Source: CAYMOV01 sp964392085 (GTDB lineage Bacteria; Oederibacteriota; Muellerivitia; Muellerivitales; Muellerivitaceae). From it: a stretch of DNA of 64,000 nucleotides. Numbering within the stretch: the first letter of the stretch is position 1; every line of letters starts with the position of its first letter. The translations under genes and the position numbers were made by a program. The stretch lies in assembly GCA_964392085.1 (NCBI GenBank), contig CAYMOV010000003.1:1-64000 (forward strand), read 5' to 3'. Of this stretch, positions 24,902 through 32,084 are shown in pieces. The notes beneath the pieces are model-generated. The model was not told the origin of the DNA. It saw only the letters and a program-made list of their open reading frames with translations, and did not search any database.

Positions 24902-25951
24902 GTGCCCGATTTGACCCCGGTCGGTAAGGGGATACTCAAGTTCGCCGCCGTTGAGGCTGGGGTCTTGATCCTGACCCTCGGGGTCCTTTTCGGACTGTCC
25001 CGCCATGGAGCCGCCCGGGTTTCCCCGAATACTTCTCCGGACGCCACGCCTGTGGCGGCTGAGGCCACCGCGGACATGGCACCGGCCCCGATCAACGACC
25101 ACGATAAGCCCTCCATCATCTCGTCCCCCGACGCGGCCGAAGTGGCCGAGAAACCCCAAGAAGCCGCCACCCCCTATCCCGCCATCGATCCCAAACGCCT
25201 GCTCGCCAAGAACCTGAAGGTCGTGGACCACGAGGTGGAGCTGGGCGAGAACTATTGGACCGTCGCGAAGGACTTCAACATCGACGTGCCCACGGTCTTG
25301 GGCGCAAACCCCGACATGGATTTCGTGGCCCATATCCACCAGCACCTCCTGGTCCCGAACCGCAAGGGGGCCCTCCACGCCGTGGCCAAGGGTGAGACCC
25401 TGAAGTCGATCGCGGACGCCTACAAGGCCAAGGTCGAGGACCTCAAGAAGGAGAACTCGATCTCCTGGTGGCATGGGATACGGGAAGGCGACGTCCTGTT
25501 CGTCGCGGACGTCAAGCCGGTGCGGATGAACGACAAGTGGCGGGCCTATTTCGGGAGTCGGGGCTTCTTTGGGATGCCCTTCGCCAGCTGGGGCAGGGGC
25601 TGGTCCTCCAAGTTCGGGAAGCGTGTGGACCCCATTACCGGGCTCCAGGGCCGCCACCCGGGAGTGGATTTCAGGGCCAAGTTCGGCGTCGATGTATTCG
25701 CCTCAGCCACGGGCCGGGTCATCTTCGCCGGGGTGGCGGGCGGCTACGGCAACCTGGTGCAGATCCGCCACAACAAGGAATACATCAGCTATTACGGCCA
25801 CTTGTCCAAGATCCTGGTGAAGCAGGGCCAGCACGTCCACCGGGGCCAGATCGTCGGCAAGGTGGGCGCCACGGGCCGCGTGACCGGCCCGCACCTGCAC
25901 TTCGAGATCCGCCGCTATGGAAAGCCGATCGATCCATTACCGTTGATGTAG
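24902..25951 (+). CDS. LysM-containing M23 family metallopeptidase
   Basis: A 349-residue envelope protein: one N-terminal membrane anchor (about residues 12-33), a low-complexity linker, two LysM-type peptidoglycan-binding segments (near residues 110-155 and 158-200), and a C-terminal M23 domain. Zinc ligands are visible in HPGVDF (near residue 251) and HLHFE (near 331), with the strand motif YGNLVQIRHNKEYISYYGHL. It should cut or bind peptidoglycan cross-bridges; all zinc ligands are present, so it is probably active rather than an EnvC/NlpD-type activator. The start is GTG. Confidence 0.92.
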   Translation: MPDLTPVGKGILKFAAVEAGVLILTLGVLFGLSRHGAARVSPNTSPDATPVAAEATADMAPAPINDHDKPSIISSPDAAEVAEKPQEAATPYPAIDPKRLLAKNLKVVDHEVELGENYWTVAKDFNIDVPTVLGANPDMDFVAHIHQHLLVPNRKGALHAVAKGETLKSIADAYKAKVEDLKKENSISWWHGIREGDVLFVADVKPVRMNDKWRAYFGSRGFFGMPFASWGRGWSSKFGKRVDPITGLQGRHPGVDFRAKFGVDVFASATGRVIFAGVAGGYGNLVQIRHNKEYISYYGHLSKILVKQGQHVHRGQIVGKVGATGRVTGPHLHFEIRRYGKPIDPLPLM

Positions 25952-26003
25952 CGTACGAGGCCTGGGTAGTCCGCATTCGTCTGATGCTGGTAGGATATTG
26001 CCC

Positions 26004-28775
26004 ATGGGTTATCCAACGAGTCCATCCAGAATCGTCATTCGATCCCTTTTGGGGTTCGCGCTTCTCCTGCTGACGATTTCCCCCGTCCGAGCCTATTGGC
26101 ACACCCTCAAGACCGAAAACTTCACCGTCTACTATCAAAAAGGCGACGAATGGCGGGCCAAGGAGTTCCTGAAGGCCCTGGAACACTATCGCCAAAAGGT
26201 GGAGGCCCTCACCGGCAACAAAAGGCGGCACGTCCAAGTGGCGCTCCAGGACATGGGGGGGCTGGTCAACGGCCTCACCGACCCCCTGAACGAGGTGCTC
26301 CAGCTTTTCCTCTATCCCCCCCCCGCGAGGATGAACCTGACCGGCGAGGATTGGCCGGCCCTTCTGGCCACCCACGAATATACCCATGAGTTGAACCTCG
26401 ACCTGTCCGGCGGGCTCCAGGGCCTGCTCTTCCGGTTAGGCGGAAACTCCCTCAACTTCAACCTGGCGAACCCGCCTTGGGCCGTCGAGGGCATCGCGGT
26501 TTATTCGGAGTCCCAGGCGTCCCCCTATAGCGGCCGGTTGAACGACGGGTTCATGGACGCCCAACTTTCGGCGGCGGCGAGGGATGGCGGTTTCCCGTCC
26601 TTGATGAAAGGCACCTTCGAGCCTTGGGAATACCCGGGCGGCACCCGATATATCGCCGGTGGGGGCTTCCACGGTTACCTGGCCAAGACCTACGGCCAGG
26701 ACAAGCTCACGGAATTCTATAAGCGCCACAGCTCGATCTTTGGCCAGTTCTTCTCACCGGTCTTCCCGACCCTGGGCATCGATCACGCGGCCCGAATGGC
26801 GTTCGGCAAATCCATCCCCGACCTTTGGCGGGATTGGCGAAAAGAAGAAGAGGGCTCTTTCAGGGATGATTCGGGTGAGGGGGAAGCCTTGACCCACCGG
26901 GGATGGGACATTGGGGATGTCAAGGTTTGGTGTGGCAAGGTTTACTTAGAACGAACCACCCCGGTGAAGACCACGGTCCACGGCGGATTCACTTTCAATG
27001 AGATCCAGGAAGTTGATCCGGTGACAAGGAAAATGCGGGTAGTTGCCTCAACCACCGCGCCCTTTGCGGGAGCCCTCAAATTCTCCGATGGGAAACTTTA
27101 TTACAGCGCCCAGGAATACAAGCGCGGCTATTCCAACACTACGGGTTTCGGCTATTGGTCCAGGCTCTATGAGAAGGACCTGAAGACCGGGCGGACCCGG
27201 TTCCTCTTCACCGACCAGTTCCGGGCCTATGAGCGACTGCCGGGAGGCGATTGGATCTACAGCCGGGACCGGAGCGACGCCTTCGGCAGCGTGATCCTGC
27301 GCTGGAGCCCCGTGAACGGGAAAAGCCGGGAGCTTTTTAGGACCGACCTCCTCGTGGACGAGATGGTGGGGGATGGGGACCGGTTGGTCGCCACGGCCCA
27401 AGGGGCTTGGGAAAACTACGGGGTCTATTCGTTCGACTTGGACATGAAAACCCTTAAACCCCTGGTGCGGACGCCCTTCTTGCAACGAGTGGACGGGCTG
27501 TACGGCGACCAGGTGCTCTTCACGGCCAACTACGAAAAGCGATTTTCGGTTTATGAGGTTGACCTGAAAAGCCGGAGGGTTTCCCGATTGACCCAAGGCC
27601 CCTTTGCCTCCACGCCCGCCTTGGATGAAAAAGGCGGGATGCTTTATTACTCGGGGTTGACCGCCCGTGGGAACGACTTATTCCGTCTCAAACAGGACCC
27701 GCAGGCCTTTCGTCTCCCGAACGACAAGGCGATGATTCCACCCGTTTATGAACTCCAGGATTCCGACATCCGTCATGGGGGCTACGGTGACAACCTGGCG
27801 AGGTTGGCGCCGAGGATCCTCCACATCCCCTATTACTACGACGTGCCGGGTGAACATTCGGCGGGGATCGCCCTGGCGGGGGGCGACGCGGTCTACGACC
27901 TGCCGGCCTACACTATTCTGGCGGGTTGGGACATCGCGCGGAAGCGGCCCATGTCGTCCTTCGCGGCGGTGAACCAGTTCGCCTTCCTCCAATACGCCGA
28001 CGCCTTCGACCAACGGTTCCTCCAAGGCGAACTTTTCTACCCCCTGGCGCTCCAACTCAATCCGGGCCTGTCGACCTGGTGGATGGGGCTTCGGTGGAAC
28101 CTCCATGAGCGATTCGCCCGACGGGAATGGAGCCCCTACAGCAGTCTCGGGTTCCATTGGGCCGGTTCGGAGTGGGGCCTTTCCTTCCAAAGCCCCATGG
28201 AAAGGGAAAGCTGGGGTTCCCTGGTGAACCGGACGGGTCTTTACGCGGACCTGACATGGCGCCAATACCTGAAGGGGAGTGAGTTCCGTGTTTGGGGCCG
28301 ATGGCTGGAGGACCGAGACAACCCGGACCTGCCGTTCCTCCAATTGCGGGGATACCAAGGGGAATTGCCTTCGCGGGAGGGGGAGCAGGGCAATTTGGAT
28401 TTTTCCGCCCCGATCCTCAAGATCCGGCAAGGCTTGTGGAATCCATGCCTCTACGCGGAGGATCTGGTCCTGGACCTATTCACCGACCGGGCCTGGGGAA
28501 ACGAAAGGCAGATCCAATGGTCCTACGGGGCGGAACTTCACTTGGAAACCAGTGTGACGACCGCCGCGGTCCCCCTCGACCTGGGTTTGCGCTTTGCCGA
28601 AACAAGGGAGAAGGATTGGGAGTTGGTGGCCCTGGTTTCCTATAACTTCAACCTGGGGATCGGATCCCAAGCGAAAGGCCCACCCTCCGAGGACCTCCAA
28701 CGGCGGATGGCCCACCCCTGGGTCTCCCAACCCTCCGTGCCGATGCCGGTGGGTTATTGGGGCCAACGACAATAA
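26004..28775 (+). CDS. Secreted gluzincin-like metallopeptidase with propeller and barrel-like regions
   Basis: A 923-residue protein. I use ATG 26004, with TAGGA upstream, rather than TTG 25998. A signal peptide (residues 1-30, ending SPVRA) is followed by a peptidase MA-like domain with HEYTHELNLD (near residue 123) and the third-ligand motif WAVEGIAVYSES about 40 residues later. Residues 290-590 are repeated beta blades like a TolB/DPP-type propeller. From about 640 to the end, alternating aromatic strands look like an outer-membrane barrel. Related three-part proteins are known only as uncharacterised families. Both flanking gaps hold noncoding elements, so it is probably monocistronic. 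Confidence 0.75.
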   Translation: MGYPTSPSRIVIRSLLGFALLLLTISPVRAYWHTLKTENFTVYYQKGDEWRAKEFLKALEHYRQKVEALTGNKRRHVQVALQDMGGLVNGLTDPLNEVLQLFLYPPPARMNLTGEDWPALLATHEYTHELNLDLSGGLQGLLFRLGGNSLNFNLANPPWAVEGIAVYSESQASPYSGRLNDGFMDAQLSAAARDGGFPSLMKGTFEPWEYPGGTRYIAGGGFHGYLAKTYGQDKLTEFYKRHSSIFGQFFSPVFPTLGIDHAARMAFGKSIPDLWRDWRKEEEGSFRDDSGEGEALTHRGWDIGDVKVWCGKVYLERTTPVKTTVHGGFTFNEIQEVDPVTRKMRVVASTTAPFAGALKFSDGKLYYSAQEYKRGYSNTTGFGYWSRLYEKDLKTGRTRFLFTDQFRAYERLPGGDWIYSRDRSDAFGSVILRWSPVNGKSRELFRTDLLVDEMVGDGDRLVATAQGAWENYGVYSFDLDMKTLKPLVRTPFLQRVDGLYGDQVLFTANYEKRFSVYEVDLKSRRVSRLTQGPFASTPALDEKGGMLYYSGLTARGNDLFRLKQDPQAFRLPNDKAMIPPVYELQDSDIRHGGYGDNLARLAPRILHIPYYYDVPGEHSAGIALAGGDAVYDLPAYTILAGWDIARKRPMSSFAAVNQFAFLQYADAFDQRFLQGELFYPLALQLNPGLSTWWMGLRWNLHERFARREWSPYSSLGFHWAGSEWGLSFQSPMERESWGSLVNRTGLYADLTWRQYLKGSEFRVWGRWLEDRDNPDLPFLQLRGYQGELPSREGEQGNLDFSAPILKIRQGLWNPCLYAEDLVLDLFTDRAWGNERQIQWSYGAELHLETSVTTAAVPLDLGLRFAETREKDWELVALVSYNFNLGIGSQAKGPPSEDLQRRMAHPWVSQPSVPMPVGYWGQRQ

Positions 28776-28787
28776 GCAACGGCGATC

Positions 28788-28873
28788 TCACCACGGAGGG
28801 CACGGGGAAAGAAATGGCTCAAGTCATCCAGACCCATCGTTCCTCCGTGAACTCCGGTTTCCCCGTGGTTCAA
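28788..28873. repeat. Palindromic intergenic repeat, copy 5
   Basis: In the 209-bp gap before the korDABC-type genes. Left arm TCACCACGGAGGGCACGGGG (28788-28807) and right arm CCCCGTGGTTCAA (28861-28873) form the inverted repeat. Both arms match copy 2 at 5909 almost base for base while the centres differ, as expected of a short mobile or hairpin-selected element. Confidence 0.75.
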
Positions 28874-28984
28874 GTTTAAGTGGTTTATCTTTTGCTTTTA
28901 GGGCGTTTAAGGATTCGGTGGGTGTTCTAAGTCATATTTGGCCAACATGAGGTTTGTCATACTGTCCCCACTTCCGGGGGAACC

Positions 28985-29239
28985 ATGGTGAAGAAAGTCG
29001 GCAAAGTCGAGGTCGAATTCCAGCGCTGCAAAGCCTGCGGCCTTTGCGTCCATTATTGCCCCCAAGGCTGTTTCGCCCTTGGGACCGAGCTGAACCATCT
29101 GGGGGCGGCCCCGGTCCGGTTCCAGGAAGAGCCTGTCTGCACGGCCTGCGGAATCTGCGCGGTCGTTTGCCCCGACCTGGCCCTCCAGGTCTGGAAACTC
29201 CAGGACGCCAAACCCGTCGCCGCGAAGACCCTGCGATGA
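28985..29239 (+). CDS. korD: 2-oxoacid:ferredoxin oxidoreductase, ferredoxin (delta) subunit
   Basis: An 84-residue protein with two 4Fe-4S ferredoxin motifs, CKACGLCVHYCPQGC and CTACGICAVVCPD, that carry electrons from the thiamine enzyme. The order delta-alpha-beta-gamma matches korDABC of other anaerobes; VOR-type complexes share the same subunits, so the substrate (2-oxoglutarate or branched-chain oxoacid) is uncertain. The ATG has GGGGGAA upstream. Its stop overlaps the alpha subunit start (ATGA). Confidence 0.9.
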   Translation: MVKKVGKVEVEFQRCKACGLCVHYCPQGCFALGTELNHLGAAPVRFQEEPVCTACGICAVVCPDLALQVWKLQDAKPVAAKTLR

Positions 29240-30297
29240 ACCGGGTCCTCTTCAAGGGCAACGAAGTCATCACCGAGGCGGCGATCGCCGCCGGGTGCCG
29301 CTTTTACGCCGGTTACCCCATCACCCCCCAGAATGAGATCACCGCCTCCATGGCCCGCCGCATGCCCGAATCGGGCGGGGTCTTCATGCAGGCCGAGAGC
29401 GAAATCGCGGCCATCAACCTCTGCTTCGGCGCCGCCGTGGCCGGGACGAGGGCCATGACCTCCACCTCCTCACCCGGGTTCAGCCTCATGCAGGAAGCCA
29501 TCTCCTTCCTGGCCGGTTGCGAGATTTCCTGCGTGATCGCCAACGTCATGCGTGGGGGCCCGGGCCTCGGCAACATCCAACCCTCCCAGGCCGATTATTT
29601 CCAGGCCGTGAAGGGCGGGGGACACGGGGATTACCACAACCTGGTCCTAGCGCCCTTCAGCGTCGAGGAAGCCTATGCCATGACCCTCCTGGCCTTTGAG
29701 CTGGCGGACCGTTACCGCAACCCGGTCATCCTTTTGGCCGACGGCATGTTGGGCCAGTTGATGGAACCTGTGGATTTGGAGTTGGGGCCCCCGGCTTCCT
29801 TCCCGACGCGAGACTGGAAGCTGGACGGCGCCCAGGGCCGCAAGCCCCGATCCATCAAGTCGCTCTTGATGAACGACGGTGTGTTGGAAAAGCACAATTA
29901 CCACTTGGCGGCAAAGTACCGGACCATGCAGAAGGAGGTCCGGTGGGAGATCGACCGGCAGGAGGGGTCCGAACTGCTGGTGGTGGCCTATGGATCCTCT
30001 GCCCGCGCGGCGAAGGCCGCCGTCCGGGAGGCGCGGGCCCAGGGCCTCAAGGTCGATTGGTTCCGCCCCAGGACCCTCTGGCCGTTTCCCTCGGAAGCCC
30101 TGAAGGATGCCGCCCGGCGATCTGGGCGGGTTCTCACCGTCGAGATGAGCCTGGGCCAGATGGTGGAGGACGTCAAGCTGGCCGTGGCGGGAGGGACGCC
30201 CGTGGACTTCTTCGGCAGGCCCGGCGGCGCCGTGCCCACCCCCGCGGAAATCCTGGCCGCGATCCGGCAATCCCTTTCCCGCAGGACGACCGTATGA
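29236..30297 (+). CDS. korA: 2-oxoacid:ferredoxin oxidoreductase, alpha subunit
   Basis: A 353-residue pyrimidine-binding subunit. The N-terminal KGNEVITEAAIAAGCRFYAG and YPITPQNEI are the conserved 2-oxoacid oxidoreductase start; GGPGLGNIQPSQADYFQA and the C-terminal VEMSLGQMVEDVKLAV follow. I start it at ATG 29236; the longer open frame upstream is a shadow of korD. It overlaps both neighbours by 4 nt. Together with KorB it oxidatively decarboxylates a 2-oxoacid to its acyl-CoA and reduces ferredoxin. Confidence 0.92.
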   Translation: MNRVLFKGNEVITEAAIAAGCRFYAGYPITPQNEITASMARRMPESGGVFMQAESEIAAINLCFGAAVAGTRAMTSTSSPGFSLMQEAISFLAGCEISCVIANVMRGGPGLGNIQPSQADYFQAVKGGGHGDYHNLVLAPFSVEEAYAMTLLAFELADRYRNPVILLADGMLGQLMEPVDLELGPPASFPTRDWKLDGAQGRKPRSIKSLLMNDGVLEKHNYHLAAKYRTMQKEVRWEIDRQEGSELLVVAYGSSARAAKAAVREARAQGLKVDWFRPRTLWPFPSEALKDAARRSGRVLTVEMSLGQMVEDVKLAVAGGTPVDFFGRPGGAVPTPAEILAAIRQSLSRRTTV

Positions 30298-31028
30298 AAC
30301 TCGCGAACCCCCGCCCCGAGGCCCTGACCGAGTTTCCCAACATCTACTGTCCCGGTTGCGGCCACGGCCTGGCCCACCGCCTGGTGGCCGAGGTGATCGA
30401 TGAACTGGGGGTGCGCGAGAGGACCGTGGGCGTGGCGCCGGTCGGTTGCGCGGTCTTCGCCTACGACTATTGGAATTTCGACGTGACCGAGGCGCCCCAC
30501 GGCCGCACCCCCTGTGTGGCCACTGGCATCAAGCGGGTCCTGCCGGACCGGGTGGTTTTCAGCTACCAGGGCGACGGGGACCTGGCCTCCATCGGCATGG
30601 GGGAGATCATCCATACCGCCAACCGGGGTGAGAACCTGACGGTGGTGTTCATCAACAACGCCAACTACGGCATGACGGGCGGCCAGCTGGCCCCCACCAC
30701 CCCCTTGGGCATGAAGACCACGACCACCCCGGCCGGCCGGTCGGAGTCGGATGGGAGGCCCATCCGGATCCCCGAGCTCCTGAACGCCCTGGACGCGCCG
30801 GTCTACCTCGACCGCCAGTCCCTCCATGACCCCGTCCATATCCGGCGGGCCAAAGCGTCCCTGAAGAAGGCCTTCCAGGCCCAATTGGACGACAAAGGTT
30901 TCTCGCTGGTGGAACTGCTGTCGGCCTGCCCCTCCAACTGGGCGATGACGCCCCCGGACGCGATGAAGTGGATCGGGACGGAGCTGGTGAAAACCTTTCC
31001 GCTGGGGATCGTCCGCGACCGCACATAA
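30294..31028 (+). CDS. korB: 2-oxoacid:ferredoxin oxidoreductase, beta (TPP) subunit
   Basis: A 244-residue thiamine-diphosphate subunit. IYCPGCGHGLAHRL is the N-terminal CxxC-containing motif, and the TPP/magnesium motif runs from GDGDLASIGMGE to NNANYGMTGGQ. CPSNW in the C-terminal part is typical of the Kor/Vor group. The ATG start overlaps korA (ATGA); a longer frame in korA is rejected. The gamma subunit gene does not follow directly but after a 143-bp gap holding repeats. Confidence 0.92.
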   Translation: MKLANPRPEALTEFPNIYCPGCGHGLAHRLVAEVIDELGVRERTVGVAPVGCAVFAYDYWNFDVTEAPHGRTPCVATGIKRVLPDRVVFSYQGDGDLASIGMGEIIHTANRGENLTVVFINNANYGMTGGQLAPTTPLGMKTTTTPAGRSESDGRPIRIPELLNALDAPVYLDRQSLHDPVHIRRAKASLKKAFQAQLDDKGFSLVELLSACPSNWAMTPPDAMKWIGTELVKTFPLGIVRDRT

Positions 31029-31070
31029 CGACGGCGGATGGCGGATAGCGGATGGCAAAAGCAAAACGGG

Positions 31071-31161
31071 TTCTGTTTGGGCATTCCCCTTGGTGTTCTT
31101 GGTGAACCCGTTTACGCCCTCAGACGAAGTCTGACGGGTGGTGGTGAAAAGTTCTGTTTGG
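31071..31161. repeat. Repeat-bearing gap splitting the kor genes
   Basis: The 143-bp gap between korB and korC. An 11-bp direct repeat GTTCTGTTTGG (31071-31081 and 31151-31161) brackets a fragment of the GTGGT repeat family (CTTGGTGAAC near 31099) and a 31-bp block at 31109-31139. That block contains the hairpin CAGAC-GAA-GTCTG and recurs inverted at 35648-35678. Upstream, at 31033-31057, the unit GCGGATGG/GCGGATAG is repeated. No ORF is credible here. Confidence 0.6.
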
Positions 31162-31171
31162 GAGTTTTACT

Positions 31172-31720
31172 TTGATCGAGGAATTTCACTTCAGGGGTTC
31201 CGGCGGGCAGGGCATCCTGCTCATGGGCCTCGTATTGGCCCACGCGGCCCTGGAGGAGGGCCTGCACCTGTCCTGGATCCCCTCCTATGGCGCCGAGCGT
31301 CGGGGTGGGACGTCCTTTTGCGCCGTCTCGGTCTCCGACCGACCGGTGGATTGCCCGGTCACCGACCAACCCAACCTCCTTTTCGCCATGGATCCCCGCG
31401 CCGCGAGAACCTACGCCATCCGGTTGCGTCCGGACGACATCCTGGTCTACAACGCCACCCTGGTCACGGATCCCCCGAAAGGCCCTTTCCGGTCCATCGG
31501 GGTGGAGGCCAGTCGAATCGCCAACGAGGCGGGACTCAAGGCCGCCGCCAACATGGCTGCCCTCGGCGCGGTCCTGGCGGTGATGCCGGTGGTCAGCCTC
31601 GTGTCGGTGGCCGCGGCCCTACCCACGGCCCTGGGCGCCCGTAAAAGCCACCTAGTCGCGGGCAACCTGAAGGTCTTCGAGACGGGTTTCCAGTCCGTCC
31701 AAGCCGCGGTCGCCCAGTAG
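31172..31720 (+). CDS. korC: 2-oxoacid:ferredoxin oxidoreductase, gamma subunit
   Basis: A 182-residue subunit. FRGSGGQGILLMGLVLAHAA is the family N terminus, and SYGAERRGGTSFCAV the conserved middle; the C-terminal NMAALGAVLAVMPVV also fits. The start is TTG at 31172 with GGGAG upstream. It completes the four-subunit enzyme started at korD although separated from korB by a repeat-bearing gap. Confidence 0.9.
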   Translation: MIEEFHFRGSGGQGILLMGLVLAHAALEEGLHLSWIPSYGAERRGGTSFCAVSVSDRPVDCPVTDQPNLLFAMDPRAARTYAIRLRPDDILVYNATLVTDPPKGPFRSIGVEASRIANEAGLKAAANMAALGAVLAVMPVVSLVSVAAALPTALGARKSHLVAGNLKVFETGFQSVQAAVAQ

Positions 31721-31803
31721 CCTTTTTGGGTCGTTTCATTCGCTTAAAAATATGATTTGGATCCCAGTTTCCTTAATCTCAACCAGATGGAGCTTTTCGC
31801 GGG

Positions 31804-32003
31804 GGGGTACACACCCAGTCCATGCATCGAACCTGGGGCACATGCCCCAGGCAATAGGGGATTGGGTCGCCCTCACCTCATGGCTCAGGTGTTGCCTGAG
31901 CTTCAAAAACCGAGGTGACGGGCAGGGGGAACGCCCTGTGAGAGTGCGTATTTAAGGTCCCCATTTGGCTACCTTGCAAACCTCCTTTGTATTCCTGTAA
32001 TCT
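31804..32003 (+). promoter_or_regulatory. Shared upstream module, copy C, with branched hairpin region and promoter
   Basis: Covers most of the 364-bp gap before the indolepyruvate oxidoreductase. In order: GGGGTACA (31804-31811); hairpin CCTGGGGC/GCCCCAGG (31832-31851); outer stem TCACCTC/GAGGTGA (31873-31918) enclosing GCTCAGG/CCTGAGC (31883-31901); hairpin CAGGG/CCCTG (31923-31938); GAGTGCGTAT (31942-31951); GGTCC (31956-31960); promoter TTGCAA (31974-31979), 18-bp spacer, TAATCT (31998-32003). It is the largest of the three module copies. A 67-residue ORF across it is not credible. Confidence 0.7.
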
Positions 32004-32084
32004 GGCCACCAGTCACCCACAAATTCGTGGACTTTACAAAACACCGGAATGGGTCCCCTTGGGCCCGTCCCCGTTGAGGTTTGC

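Noticed and set aside
23125..25170. 681-residue ORF on the minus strand opposite dxs and the M23 peptidase
   Set aside because: It is antisense to two well-supported genes and its histidine- and glycine-rich composition is typical of a GC-rich shadow frame. The same applies to long minus-strand ORFs opposite argH, the TPR gene at 16.6-18.4 kb and pilT.
25968..25977. AGTCCGCATT upstream of the 26-kb peptidase as a fourth copy of the shared module
   Set aside because: Only this 10-bp piece matches; the GGGGTACA box, GGTCC and TTGC box are missing and the distance to the possible -10 at 25991 is too short.
31752..31955. 67-residue ORF before the indolepyruvate oxidoreductase
   Set aside because: It lies over the branched hairpin region of module copy C and has no recognisable protein pattern or ribosome site.
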